From Miniphocaeibacter sp012841535 (GTDB lineage Bacteria > Bacillota > Clostridia > Tissierellales > Peptoniphilaceae): a DNA stretch of 64,000 bases. A model generated the notes under the pieces. The model saw nothing but the letters and a program-made list of their open reading frames with translations, was not told where the DNA came from and ran no database searches. The first letter of the stretch is position 1. Every line of letters starts with the position of its first letter. A program made the translations under genes and the position numbers. Shown here one piece after another: positions 34,089 to 43,050 of this stretch. The stretch lies in NCBI RefSeq assembly GCF_049274025.1, contig NZ_JBASRV010000017.1, one strand, 5' to 3'.

Positions 34089-35327
34089 ATGGACAATTTA
34101 TCAAAAAAGATTCAAATACTTACAGACGCTGCAAAATACGATGTTTCCTGTTCTTCTAGTGGCAGTAATAGAAAGAATACTAAAAATGGCCTAGGCAATG
34201 CTAATATTTCCGGTATATGTCACTCCTGGTCTGAAGATGGAAGATGTATTTCTCTTTTAAAAATACTCTTAACAAATAAATGTATCTATGATTGTGATTA
34301 TTGTATTAATAGGGCAAGTAACGATATTCCTAGGGAGATTTTTTCCATTGATGAAATAGTTGAACTTACAATTAACTTCTATAAAAGAAATTATATTGAA
34401 GGTCTTTTTTTAAGTTCCGGTGTTTATAAAAGTCCGGATTATACTATGGAATTACTAATTTCCATTGCAAGAAAATTACGGGAAGAAGAAAATTTTAACG
34501 GTTATATACATATGAAAGCAATTCCCGGTTCTTCTGAAGAATTAATAAGGGAATTAGGAAAATATATAGACAGGGTTAGTGTAAATATAGAGCTTCCTTC
34601 AGAAAAAAGCCTTAAAATATATGCACCCCAAAAAAAATATGAAAAAATACTTACTCCTATGAATATTATAAAAAACAGTATATTTGAAAACAGATTTGAT
34701 AAAAGAAAGTTTAAAAAAGCTCCAAATTTTATTAATGCAGGACAAACTACTCAAATGATTATAGGTGCAAGTAAGGAAACAGATTATGAAATAATAAAAA
34801 AATCCGAAGAACTTTATAGAACTATGAAAATGAAAAGGGTGTATTATTCAGCCTTTGTTCCCGTTTCATCGTCTAAACTTCTATCAACTATTACCGAACC
34901 ACCTTTAAGAAGGGAACATAGGATTTATCAGGCTGATTTTCTTTTAAGATTTTATAACTATAAGTCCGATGAAATATTAAATAAAAATAATCCAAATTTT
35001 GATATGAATTTAGACCCTAAGGCTAATTGGGCATTAAATAATCTACATCTATTTCCAATGGAAATCAATAGGGCTTCCTACTACCAATTACTGCGTATAC
35101 CCGGACTTGGTCCAACATCTGCTAAAAGAATAATCTCCTACAGAAAATTAGGAAAATTAAAATATGATGACTTAAAAAAAATAGGTGTAGTATTAAAAAG
35201 GGCTAAATATTTTATAACGGTAAATGGAGAATATAGAGGTTTAAGAAAGGACAATAGCCTTAAAATTAAAGAAATGTTAGCAATATCCGATACAAGTAAT
35301 ATAGAGCAATTGAGTTTTATAAGCTGA
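34089..35327 (+). CDS. radical SAM protein of putative DNA modification/repair pair
   Basis: A radical SAM protein with CIYDCDYC (C-x3-C-x2-C cluster motif) and a C-terminal helix-hairpin-helix DNA-binding motif LLRIPGLGPTSAKRIISYRK. It matches the group annotated as putative DNA modification/repair radical SAM protein (TIGR03916 as I recall). I chose the ATG at 34089 (AAAGGTGAT upstream), which gives 412 residues, over one 27 bases earlier. Its stop overlaps the next gene's start (TGATG), as this pair always appears together. The lesion or base acted on is unknown. Confidence 0.88.
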   Translation: MDNLSKKIQILTDAAKYDVSCSSSGSNRKNTKNGLGNANISGICHSWSEDGRCISLLKILLTNKCIYDCDYCINRASNDIPREIFSIDEIVELTINFYKRNYIEGLFLSSGVYKSPDYTMELLISIARKLREEENFNGYIHMKAIPGSSEELIRELGKYIDRVSVNIELPSEKSLKIYAPQKKYEKILTPMNIIKNSIFENRFDKRKFKKAPNFINAGQTTQMIIGASKETDYEIIKKSEELYRTMKMKRVYYSAFVPVSSSKLLSTITEPPLRREHRIYQADFLLRFYNYKSDEILNKNNPNFDMNLDPKANWALNNLHLFPMEINRASYYQLLRIPGLGPTSAKRIISYRKLGKLKYDDLKKIGVVLKRAKYFITVNGEYRGLRKDNSLKIKEMLAISDTSNIEQLSFIS

Positions 35328-36052
35328 TGATATATTTATACGATAACAGCCTTACAGGTTTTCTAACCTGCATATACTATGGCTATAAAAACTATAAGGA
35401 CTTAGAAAATATTCAAGAAAATAATATACAAATGAATATTTTCTCTAAGTATAAATATATTGAAAGTGAAGAAGATAAGGCTAATATTATAATTAACTAT
35501 TTAAGCTCAAATTTTAATAAAGCTCTTATAAACTCCATTTATAACGTGTTTCTCTCTAACAATGTAGAAAAGGAAATGACTATATTAAATACTATTATCC
35601 TAGCAGGAAAATATGGTAACAGGGTTTTAAGTCTTCCCAATAATAATATTTTTAGATTTAATAAAATAGAAAGAAATGTATTATTCGAAAAACATAGATT
35701 TGAAGGACTTCTAAGGTTTTCAGAAATCCAAAATGGATTTTTGTATGCACCTTTTGAGCCAGAAAACAATATACTACCACTATTAATAAGTCACTTTGTC
35801 AACAGATTGCAAAACCAACAGTTCTTAATTCATGATGTAAAGAGAAATTATGTAGCTATTTATGAACAAAACAAGTTGGAATTTTTTGATGTTGAAGAGT
35901 TAAACATTGAATATTCTAAAGATGAAATAAAATATCAAAACCTTTGGAATATATTTTTTAAAGCCATTAGTATAAAAGAGCGTAAGAATTTAAAACAACA
36001 GGTAAGCTTTATGCCAAAAAAATATTGGAAGTATTTAATAGAAAAGAAATAA
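35327..36052 (+). CDS. DUF4130 protein, partner of the radical SAM protein
   Basis: A 241-residue protein of the TIGR03915/DUF4130 type, recognised by its opening YLYDNSLTGFLTCIYYGYKN and by HFVNRLQNQQFLIHDVKRNY and AIYEQNKLEFF, features that resemble a uracil-DNA glycosylase-like putative repair enzyme. It is translationally coupled to the radical SAM gene. The pair is described as putative DNA repair in annotation systems; the biochemistry is unproven. Confidence 0.87.
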   Translation: MIYLYDNSLTGFLTCIYYGYKNYKDLENIQENNIQMNIFSKYKYIESEEDKANIIINYLSSNFNKALINSIYNVFLSNNVEKEMTILNTIILAGKYGNRVLSLPNNNIFRFNKIERNVLFEKHRFEGLLRFSEIQNGFLYAPFEPENNILPLLISHFVNRLQNQQFLIHDVKRNYVAIYEQNKLEFFDVEELNIEYSKDEIKYQNLWNIFFKAISIKERKNLKQQVSFMPKKYWKYLIEKK

Positions 36053-36068
36053 TAATTTATTTCTTTTC
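36041..36068 (+). terminator. rho-independent terminator overlapping stop codon
   Basis: GAAAAGAAATAA / TTATTTCTTTTC, a 12-bp stem with loop TAAT that includes the stop codon of the DUF4130 gene, followed by TTTTTTATA. Confidence 0.75.
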
Positions 36069-36156
36069 TTTTTTATATAAGCTAATAAAACAAATTAGTT
36101 TTTAATTATAATTAGTACTATAATCTATTTATAGGATAAGTGAAAGGAGATAGTCT

Positions 36157-37341
36157 ATGAAATACGATTTTACAACAAGTCCAAATAGAAGAAACATGGG
36201 CTCTGCAAAATGGAAACAAATGCTAAACTGGTCACCTAATATTCCAAATGATATAGTTCCCTTATCTGTAGCAGATATGGAACTGGATAATCCTCCTGAA
36301 ATAAAAGAAGGTTTGTCTAAATTTGCACTAGAAGCCGTTTACGGCTATACAGTACCTACCGACGACTATTATGAGGCAGTAATATCTTGGATGAAAAGAA
36401 GGCATAACTTTAATATAGAAAAGGAATGGATAGTTACAACACCTGGCGTAGTTACAGCATTTTATAACGCTGTAAAGGCATACACCAACATTGGTGATGG
36501 GGTAATTATTATGACTCCTGTCTATTATCCTTTTTATAGCTCTATAGAAAAATCTAAAAGAAAGTTAATTAAAAACCCATTACTAAATAAAAATGGTTAT
36601 TATGAAATAGATTTTGAAAATTTAGAAAAATTATGTAAGGAAGAATCAAATAAGGTAATACTCTTTTGTTCTCCTCATAATCCTATTGGTAGAGTATGGA
36701 AGAGAGAAGAACTGGAAAAATTAGAAAAAATCGTATTAGAAAATAATATGATAGTAATATCTGATGAAATACACCATGACCTAATTCTACCTGGAAACAA
36801 ACATACAGTTTTTCAAACATTATCAAATGAAATTGCAGAAAGAACAATAACCTGTACTGCACCAAGTAAAACCTTTAATTTAGCAGGGCTTGCCTGTTCA
36901 AATATAATAATTAAAAATGAAGACTTGAGAAATAAATTTATAGAAGAAATGGGTAAATCAGGCTCTACAATGGTAAATATCTTTGGTTATGAGGGATGTA
37001 AACTAGCCTATAATAAATGTGAGAACTGGCTAGAAGAACTACTAGATTTAATATCTACCAATAAAAATTTAGTAGAAAATTTCTTTAAAGAAAAATATCC
37101 GAAAATAACCGTTACCAATATGGAAGGTACCTATTTGCAATGGATTAATTTTAAAGCGCTTAATATGGACAAAGACCAACTTGAAAACTTTATGCACAAG
37201 GAAGCCTTTTTTATTACAGACGAAGGCTATATTTTTGGTGAAGAAGGAAGTGGATACGAAAGAATTAATTTAGCAGTAGCAACTGAGAAATTGAAAATAT
37301 GCTTAAAATATTTAGACAGGGCATTAGAAAAAGTATATTAA
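36157..37341 (+). CDS. MalY/PatB-family C-S lyase, second copy
   Basis: A 394-residue fold-type I PLP enzyme, paralogue of the gene at 11588. The start KYDFTTSPNRRNMGSAKWKQ, VADMELDNPPEI, SPHNPIGRVWKREEL, ISDEIHHDL and the PLP lysine in APSKTFNLAGLA match the family. Likely cleaves cystathionine or other S-substituted cysteines. AAAGGAGA precedes the ATG. It is a single gene between two terminators. Unlike the other copy it is not beside a hydrolase or transporter. Confidence 0.9.
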   Translation: MKYDFTTSPNRRNMGSAKWKQMLNWSPNIPNDIVPLSVADMELDNPPEIKEGLSKFALEAVYGYTVPTDDYYEAVISWMKRRHNFNIEKEWIVTTPGVVTAFYNAVKAYTNIGDGVIIMTPVYYPFYSSIEKSKRKLIKNPLLNKNGYYEIDFENLEKLCKEESNKVILFCSPHNPIGRVWKREELEKLEKIVLENNMIVISDEIHHDLILPGNKHTVFQTLSNEIAERTITCTAPSKTFNLAGLACSNIIIKNEDLRNKFIEEMGKSGSTMVNIFGYEGCKLAYNKCENWLEELLDLISTNKNLVENFFKEKYPKITVTNMEGTYLQWINFKALNMDKDQLENFMHKEAFFITDEGYIFGEEGSGYERINLAVATEKLKICLKYLDRALEKVY

Positions 37342-37343
37342 TA

Positions 37344-37381
37344 AAATAGCAGAATAGAATTTATTTTCTACTCTGCTATTT
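37344..37381. terminator. terminator between converging genes
   Basis: AAATAGCAGA / TCTGCTATTT stem, with further pairing ATAGAA/TTCTA inside, then TTCTG. It follows the MalY gene and overlaps the end of the HxlR pseudogene on the other strand. Confidence 0.8.
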
Positions 37382-37698
37382 TTCTGTAGTTTCATTTTTA
37401 TAATTTTCTCCCCAAATACGAAGAGGATCTAAAATAGGCTTAAACTATAGCCTGTTTCTGTTAATGTATATTCTACTTTAGGAGGCACTTCAGCGTAGTC
37501 TTTTCTTGTTAAAAGTCCCATTTCCTCCATTTTTTTTAAATTTTAAGTTAAAACCTTTTGAGAAATTGTTCCTATGGATTTTTTCAACTCTCCAAACCTT
37601 TTAGTTCCGTCAATTAAATCCCTAATTATTAAAACAGACCATTTATTAGAAATTAATATTAAAGTCACTTCTACTGGACAATCTGGCATATTCTTCAT
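37376..37698 (-). pseudogene. broken HxlR-family regulator
   Basis: The minus strand from ATG 37698 reads KNMPDCPVEVTLILISNKW (HxlR opening with its conserved Cys and W), then DLIDGTKRFGELKKSIGTIS and QKVLT, then a TAA at 37545-37543 where HxlR proteins have Gln in VLTQ-L, then NLKKMEEMGLL and VPPKVEYTLTETGYSL. Near 37440 one base is missing: shifting frame recovers the family ending KPILDPLRIWGEN to a stop at 37376. So there is one nonsense change and one frameshift. It lies divergent from an NAD(P)-binding protein, the usual HxlR partner arrangement. Sequencing error could explain one change but hardly both. Confidence 0.85.
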
Positions 37699-37812
37699 TT
37701 AATTACCTCCAATAAAAAAAGTGCTTGCTTTACAAATACTACTATAGCAATTATTATAAAGATACAAACAACATATTTCAATAAGCAGAAGAGCCTAAAA
37801 GGAGGAAATCCT

Positions 37813-38442
37813 ATGAAAATTGGAATAATAGCCGCTAATGGAAAAGCAGGAAAGCTTATAACAGCAGAAGCAGTAAAAAGAGGACTTGATGTAACAGCAA
37901 TAGTTAGAGGTGAAAATAAAACAGAAGCAAATAAAGTCATTAAAAAGGACATTTTTGATTTAACCTATGATGATTTAAAGGATTTTGATGTAATAGTCGA
38001 TGCTTTTGGAACCTGGTCTAATGAAACCTTTCCTATACACTCTACAAGCTTAAAACACTTAGCAGATCTTTTAAGCGGAAAAGAAAATAGACTATTAGTC
38101 GTTGGTGGTGCAGGTAGTCTTTATGTAGATAAGGAGCATAAAACAAGATTAATGGATAGTCCTGATTTTCCTGATGCCTTTATGCCTTTAGCAACTGCAA
38201 TGGGAAAATCTCTAGATGAATTAAGAAAAAGACATGATGTTAAATGGACATATATTAGTCCTGCTGCTGATTTTCAGGCAGATGGTAAAAGAACCGGAGA
38301 ATACTTACTAGCAGGTGAAGAATACACTACAAATGCTAATAATGAAAGTGTAATAAGCTATGCTGACTATGCTATAGCAATGATTGACGAAGCAGTTAAG
38401 GGAAACCATATTCAAGAAAGAATATCCGTATTAAAAAAATAA
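37813..38442 (+). CDS. NAD(P)H-binding protein, NmrA/YwnB-like
   Basis: A 209-residue Rossmann-fold protein of the atypical SDR group: MKIGIIAANGKAGKLITAEA at the start is the nucleotide-binding loop, LLVVGGAGSLYVDKEHKTRL in the middle and WTYISPAADFQADGKRTGEY near the end are typical of the NmrA/YwnB (SDR_a5) type. Such proteins act as quinone or aldehyde reductases under stress. AAAGGAGG precedes the ATG. The divergent HxlR regulator is broken, so its expression may now be constitutive. Confidence 0.88.
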   Translation: MKIGIIAANGKAGKLITAEAVKRGLDVTAIVRGENKTEANKVIKKDIFDLTYDDLKDFDVIVDAFGTWSNETFPIHSTSLKHLADLLSGKENRLLVVGGAGSLYVDKEHKTRLMDSPDFPDAFMPLATAMGKSLDELRKRHDVKWTYISPAADFQADGKRTGEYLLAGEEYTTNANNESVISYADYAIAMIDEAVKGNHIQERISVLKK

Positions 38443-38469
38443 TTTATAAATAATAAAAATCTAATAATA

Positions 38470-38515
38470 AAAGGCGTATATGTAAATAAATTTACTGATT
38501 TATATATACGCCTTT
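38470..38515 (+). terminator. rho-independent terminator
   Basis: AAAGGCGTATAT pairs with ATATACGCCTTT, followed by TTTAG, after the NmrA-like gene. Confidence 0.85.
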
Positions 38516-38586
38516 TTTAGTAAATTTGCCAAAACTTAACTATTGTGTTATTCTATTAGTACATTAATAGTTGAGAGGTGTAAAAC

Positions 38587-38748
38587 ATGACAAAAATAAG
38601 AGAATTTAAAAAAACTATTGTATTGTTTTCAATGATTTTAATTGCATTGGTTATTATTGCTTACAGTGGAGATTTTAATGAATTTGGATTGGAAAATACA
38701 ATTGCTGAAAATACTCTATATGAAAATACCACCTATACCTTAGAATAA
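38587..38748 (+). CDS. small single-span membrane protein
   Basis: A 53-residue frame with GAGAGGTG ten bases before its ATG. Residues 1-10 are basic (TKIREFKKT), residues 11-26 hydrophobic (IVLFSMILIALVIIAY), and the rest is acidic and polar (GDFNEFGLENTIAENTLYEN). This is the pattern of a short membrane-anchored or secreted peptide. It lies 25 bases upstream of a lipoprotein gene on the same strand, and probably shares its transcript. Not recognised. Confidence 0.6.
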   Translation: MTKIREFKKTIVLFSMILIALVIIAYSGDFNEFGLENTIAENTLYENTTYTLE

Positions 38749-38773
38749 TATAAGAAATTAAAAGAAGTTATAT

Positions 38774-39283
38774 ATGAAAAAAAGAGTTTTTTTAATTTTA
38801 ACTATAGCTATTGGTTTATTTGTTTTTTCTAGTTGTAATTCAAAAAACAATAATGTAAGCTCAGAAAAACCGGCTAAAAAAGAATCCGAAATTGAAATAG
38901 TCGATCTTTTAAATAATAAAGTTTTAAAGAAAATCAGAGAAGAGGATGAGGAATTTTCAAAAATTACTACGTTTTTCGAAAAATTTGAAGATGCTATTGA
39001 TGAAGAGGAATATGAATCTTTAGAAGAAAATATAGATTCAATAAAGGATATTTTTTCTCCTTCAAAAATACCGGATGGTTCAACAGAATACTTAGAATTT
39101 AAATTTTACCAAAGTAAAATAGAAACGGTTTTAGGTAAAAATAACGATAAAATGTTAAATGGTATGAATGTTATTTTATACAAGGACAGTCCCTACATAA
39201 GTATGAAAATTTTAAATACTTTTGAAATGAATTTTAAAATATCCCAAAAAGATTATGACTACTTAATAGAACTAGCAAGCTAA
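38774..39283 (+). CDS. putative lipoprotein, unknown function
   Basis: A 169-residue protein with a lipoprotein signal: basic KKR, hydrophobic VFLILTIAIGLFVF, then the lipobox FSSC with Cys at residue 21. The mature part is highly charged (about 50 residues rich in E/K/D, EIEIVDLLNNKVLKKIREED) with probable helices. I do not recognise the family. It follows the small membrane protein and is ended by a terminator overlapping its stop. Confidence 0.75.
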   Translation: MKKRVFLILTIAIGLFVFSSCNSKNNNVSSEKPAKKESEIEIVDLLNNKVLKKIREEDEEFSKITTFFEKFEDAIDEEEYESLEENIDSIKDIFSPSKIPDGSTEYLEFKFYQSKIETVLGKNNDKMLNGMNVILYKDSPYISMKILNTFEMNFKISQKDYDYLIELAS

Positions 39284-39304
39284 ATCCAATTTGTGATTTA
39301 GCTT
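39277..39304. terminator. terminator between converging genes
   Basis: A 10-bp stem AAGCTAAATC / GATTTAGCTT, loop of eight, followed by TTTTATTT; contains the lipoprotein stop codon. Confidence 0.75.
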
Positions 39305-39306
39305 TT

Positions 39307-39657
39307 TTATTTAAAGAATTTTTCTAAAATTTTCCTCTTTTTTAATATTTTTGCAATAATAAACTTAACAATAAGTAATACAATAATAAAAATAGTTAAT
39401 GGAAGTTTATATTTATTATAAAGATTTGTAAAAATAAAATAACTTAGAAGTATTGTTACAACTAATGCTAAGAAATCTAAAATAATAATCCTATAATAAT
39501 TTTCTTCCCTTATGAAATTTCTCATGTAATTGTTAAAGTCCACTTTCCTGTCTAATAATTTTCCAATAGCAAAAGGAGCTAATATAAATATAGCCATAAA
39601 TAGTTTAGAAATAGTAGATAGTATTATTATATATAGTATTAAGCCAATTATTCTCAT
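39307..39657 (-). CDS. small membrane protein, unknown
   Basis: A 116-residue protein with about four hydrophobic segments, IIGLILYIIILSTISKLFMA at the start, a short polar middle (KVDFNNYMRNFIREENYYR), two more membrane segments and a basic end. I set the start at ATG 39657 because AGGAGA precedes it; a longer version from 39702 lacks a ribosome site. No family recognised. Confidence 0.6.
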   Translation of the reverse strand: MRIIGLILYIIILSTISKLFMAIFILAPFAIGKLLDRKVDFNNYMRNFIREENYYRIIILDFLALVVTILLSYFIFTNLYNKYKLPLTIFIIVLLIVKFIIAKILKKRKILEKFFK

Positions 39658-39744
39658 GATTTTTCTCCTAAATATATTATATATTCTAATAAAGTATATC
39701 AAATATTTAAAATTGCTATAATAAAATGTAGAATATTTAATTTA

Positions 39745-39803
39745 TTAAACTATAATTATTGGTATTATTATAATGGAGTTTTTTACTGCTTACTATAGTT
39801 TAA
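39745..39803. repeat. spaced inverted repeat upstream of GNAT gene
   Basis: TTAAACTATA (39745-39754) and TATAGTTTAA (39794-39803) are perfect 10-bp arms 39 bases apart, ending 22 bases before the GNAT start codon. It may fold in the leader or bind a regulator at two half-sites. Confidence 0.4.
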
Positions 39804-39824
39804 AATAATACTATTGGAGATACT

Positions 39825-40283
39825 ATGATAAAAAAAATTGAAAATATAGATACAAAAATTAAAATATCAAGCTATATATTAAATGATTTATCTAATTGGT
39901 TTGGCCTAGCTGAAAGCACTAAGGAATATATTGAAAAAAGTTCAAAAATGGATTTTTGGACATACTATATAAATAATTCCCCTGTAGGTTTTATAGCTCT
40001 TAAGGAAACTAGCACTAGTACTGCAGAAATCTATGTTATGGGAATTTTAAAAAAATATCATAAGCAGGGTATTGGTAAAAAATTATTTAATGAATTTTTT
40101 AACTTTGCTAAAAATAAGAATTATGATTTTATTCAGGTAAAAACAGTAGCTAAAGGATTTTATAAGGAATATGATGCTACTAATGTTTTCTACAAAAGAT
40201 TAGGCTTTAAAGAACTGGAAGTTTTTCCAACTCTTTGGGATAATTGGAATCCTTGCCAAGTTTTAATTATGGCTATAAATTAA
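39825..40283 (+). CDS. GNAT family N-acetyltransferase
   Basis: A 152-residue acetyltransferase. The acetyl-CoA binding motif is in IYVMGILKKYHKQGIGKKLFNEF (the Q-x-x-G-I-G-K/R-x-L pattern) near residue 84-104, and the late FYKRLGFKELE segment is typical. The acceptor substrate is unknown. GGAGATACT precedes the ATG. Single gene, followed by a terminator. Confidence 0.9.
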   Translation: MIKKIENIDTKIKISSYILNDLSNWFGLAESTKEYIEKSSKMDFWTYYINNSPVGFIALKETSTSTAEIYVMGILKKYHKQGIGKKLFNEFFNFAKNKNYDFIQVKTVAKGFYKEYDATNVFYKRLGFKELEVFPTLWDNWNPCQVLIMAIN

Positions 40284-40284
40284 A

Positions 40285-40317
40285 ATATAGGAGTACAGTT
40301 TTATTGTACTCCTATAT
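40285..40317. terminator. bidirectional terminator
   Basis: Perfect 13-bp stem ATATAGGAGTACA / TGTACTCCTATAT, loop GTTTTAT, between the converging GNAT and PepD genes. Confidence 0.85.
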
Positions 40318-40320
40318 TAA

Positions 40321-41775
40321 TTAATAATCCTTTAAGTTTTTTAAAAGTTCTTTAGTAAATTCCCATGTTCTTTCAACAGATGAAATTGACAAATTTTCAT
40401 TAAAAGTGTGAACATCTCTTAAATCTGGACCATAGCTTAAAATATCTAATTCCTTTTTCTTTGCCTTTATTATACCTGTTTCTAAACCACAATGGGCGGC
40501 ACTAATTAAAGGCTCCTTATTAAATAGCTTTTTATAACTTTTTATTGCCAAGTCCCTAATTCTTGATTGGTCACTAAATTCCCAAGCAGGATATTCTTTT
40601 TCAACCCATGATTTTGCATCTACTAAGTCCGCTAATATTTCTATTTCATTTAATTCGTCTTTTAAGATACTATCTACACTGGACCTTACACAGGACATAA
40701 AAGTAATGGATTTTTCTGAATTAATTATAACTCCAATATTAGAACTACTTTGAACCAAATCCTTAATATTCAAATCCATATCCCTTACTCCGTATAAGAT
40801 TAAATTCATGAAATAAATAAGTCTTTTGGTCAAATCCTTACTAAAAGCTAAGTCTATACTTTCTATATATTTTCTTTCAATTAATAGGTTCTTATCGGAA
40901 AATTTATATTCATTTCTTAACACTTCAGAGAAATTATCTATAATTTCCATTGCCTTTTCTAAATCAGCTTCTTTAATAGCTATTATTACATTTCCAGTAT
41001 TAGCTATTGCATTGTGTTTAGACCCTCCTATAAGTTCGGCAATTCGAAAATCTATTTTCTTTTTTAATTCATAGAGAATTCTTCCCATTAACTTAATTGA
41101 ATTACCTCTTTGTTTGTGGATTTCCATACCTGAATGACCACCAAGTAATCCTGAAATACTTATTTCTATTCCAACTCTGTCCTTTATTTTCTCATATTCT
41201 TTTTTAAATTCAACATAGGAATTAGCCCCACCTGAACAACTAGCTAAAAATACACCTTCTTCTTCAGCATCAATATTTAAAAGTATATTTCCAGAAAGTA
41301 GTTTCCCATCTACTGCATTTGCACCATCCATTCCCGTTTCTTCATTAGTTGTAATTAATACCTCTACATTAGGGTGTTCTATACTATTGCTATCTAAAAT
41401 AGATAAAGCATATGCAATAGCTATTCCATCATCTCCTCCTAAGGTTGTATCTAAGGCTTTTAACTTATCTCCTTCTACAATCCATTTTATAGGATCACAG
41501 GTAAAATCATGTAAACTATTTTCTGTCTTTTCGCAAACCATATCCATATGGCCCTGAATAATAACAGTTGGTGCATTTTCAAAACCTGGTGTAGCGGATT
41601 TTTTTATAATAACATTGTTCTCCTTGTCCTGAAAATACTCTAAACCTCTTTCCTTAGCAAAGTCTACTAAAAAATCGGATATTCTTTTTTCATCACCTGA
41701 ACATCTTGGTATCATAGATATTTCATTAAACCATTTGAAAACCTCTAAAGGCCTTAAGTTCTTATAATCGTTCAT
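40321..41775 (-). CDS. pepD: aminoacyl-histidine dipeptidase (PepD, M20C)
   Basis: A 484-residue di-zinc dipeptidase that cleaves Xaa-His and similar dipeptides. Motifs: FNEISMIPRCSGDEKRISDF at the start, VIIQGHMDMVCEKT (metal His), LGGDDGIAIAYAL (bridging Asp), LITTNEETGMDGANAVDG (catalytic and metal Glu), SGLLGGHSGMEI of the dimerisation domain, and HCGLETGIIKAK plus DVHTFNE near the C-terminus. Length is typical of M20C. It is ten bases downstream of a DUF819 membrane protein. Confidence 0.93.
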   Translation of the reverse strand: MNDYKNLRPLEVFKWFNEISMIPRCSGDEKRISDFLVDFAKERGLEYFQDKENNVIIKKSATPGFENAPTVIIQGHMDMVCEKTENSLHDFTCDPIKWIVEGDKLKALDTTLGGDDGIAIAYALSILDSNSIEHPNVEVLITTNEETGMDGANAVDGKLLSGNILLNIDAEEEGVFLASCSGGANSYVEFKKEYEKIKDRVGIEISISGLLGGHSGMEIHKQRGNSIKLMGRILYELKKKIDFRIAELIGGSKHNAIANTGNVIIAIKEADLEKAMEIIDNFSEVLRNEYKFSDKNLLIERKYIESIDLAFSKDLTKRLIYFMNLILYGVRDMDLNIKDLVQSSSNIGVIINSEKSITFMSCVRSSVDSILKDELNEIEILADLVDAKSWVEKEYPAWEFSDQSRIRDLAIKSYKKLFNKEPLISAAHCGLETGIIKAKKKELDILSYGPDLRDVHTFNENLSISSVERTWEFTKELLKNLKDY

Positions 41776-41784
41776 ATTAACCTC

Positions 41785-43005
41785 TTATCCTAACATAGTT
41801 CCTACAAATATACCGAAATAATTTCCTAATACATAACCTAGGGTACCGACTAGTAAAGCAGGTCCAACTAGTGCTGTCCATCCCTTAGCAATAGCCATAG
41901 CTGCAGATGTAGTTGGTCCTCCTACATTGGCATTTGATGCTACCATTATTTCCTCTATGGAAAATTTAAATAATTTCCCTAAAATTAATGAAACTATTAA
42001 GTTAATTCCAACAATTAAGGCTGCTACTAACAATAACAATGGAGCTTCTTTTAAAATTAATGAAATAGATGCTGGTGCTCCAATAACAGCAAAGAATATG
42101 TAAATTAAAAATGTTCCTATTTCTTGACTTCCTGGTAATTTCCCAAAGAAATTTTCAAATACTGTAGCTAATATCATAGTAATTGTTGTCATTATTAAAT
42201 AAGAATTACTTAACAAACCATTTGCTAAAGTTAAGAAAAATTGTTCTCCTGGTGCTGGCTTAGGAATAACAGTACCAAAGAAATCTGCAATTAAATTGGA
42301 GACTGTAACAATTACAAAAGCTGAAGCAATTACTAGTGCAATATCCTTTAATGAAATTTCCTTTCCACCCCAATACTTTGCAGATAGTGTTTCTGTATCA
42401 TCTTCAGGATTAGATTCTTTTTCCAACTTATCAATATAAGGGTGTCTATATTTTTTTAAGAAGAAATTCATAGTTGGTATAATAATTAGCACAAAGAAAT
42501 ATAAGGCCATTAATAAATTATCTGCAACTAAGGCTGCTGAATTTATTTCCTTACTAACACCATATTCATGGGACATTGCTGCAAAGTTAACAGAGCCTCC
42601 TATGTATGTACCTGTAAACATTGGTATTATTTTATGTAATTCTGGTATAAGATTTTTAAAAACACCAAAGGCAGCAAAAGATCCTAAAACTGTTCCTAAT
42701 GCACTAAAAAGATACATTATTAAAAATTTTCCTGTTTCCTTACCTATTTTCTTTATATTTGCTCTAAATAATAACATAGGTACAGCAAGTGGTACTACAT
42801 AATCCCATACATTATCATATACTGATGAGTCTGTAGGAATCACCTTTAAATTCGCCAAAATCATGACAAATACTAGGGCTAAAATACAACCTGTTACTTT
42901 GTTTGCCCATTTGTACTTTTGCTCTAACACTATAGCTAAAGCTGCAGCAACAATTAAAATTGTCCATAGTGCCCAAACATTGTCTGGACTAATCAACGTT
43001 TTCAT
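41785..43005 (-). CDS. DUF819 family membrane protein, second copy
   Basis: A 406-residue integral membrane protein with about ten hydrophobic segments, matching DUF819: WDYVVPLAVPMLLFRANIKK, FTGTYIGGSVNFAAMSHEYG, and near the end ASNANVGGPTTSAAMAIAKG. It is the first gene of a pair with pepD. A dyad at 43031 lies just upstream of its start (AAGGAGTTGAC ribosome site). With the DUF819 gene at 12814, both copies neighbour M20-family hydrolases. Confidence 0.88.
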   Translation of the reverse strand: MKTLISPDNVWALWTILIVAAALAIVLEQKYKWANKVTGCILALVFVMILANLKVIPTDSSVYDNVWDYVVPLAVPMLLFRANIKKIGKETGKFLIMYLFSALGTVLGSFAAFGVFKNLIPELHKIIPMFTGTYIGGSVNFAAMSHEYGVSKEINSAALVADNLLMALYFFVLIIIPTMNFFLKKYRHPYIDKLEKESNPEDDTETLSAKYWGGKEISLKDIALVIASAFVIVTVSNLIADFFGTVIPKPAPGEQFFLTLANGLLSNSYLIMTTITMILATVFENFFGKLPGSQEIGTFLIYIFFAVIGAPASISLILKEAPLLLLVAALIVGINLIVSLILGKLFKFSIEEIMVASNANVGGPTTSAAMAIAKGWTALVGPALLVGTLGYVLGNYFGIFVGTMLG

Positions 43006-43030
43006 AATGTCAACTCCTTGTTTTTATTTT

Positions 43031-43050
43031 GTTATCTAGAAACAGATAAC
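43031..43050. promoter_or_regulatory. dyad upstream of DUF819-pepD
   Basis: GTTATCT-N6-AGATAAC, a perfect 7-bp-arm inverted repeat, 26-45 bases upstream of the DUF819 start codon. A possible operator. The remaining 43051-43474 is AT-rich without a gene; a CCATAA-N9-TTATGG dyad lies at 43414-43434 ahead of the next plus-strand gene, with a TATAAT near 43335. Confidence 0.4.
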
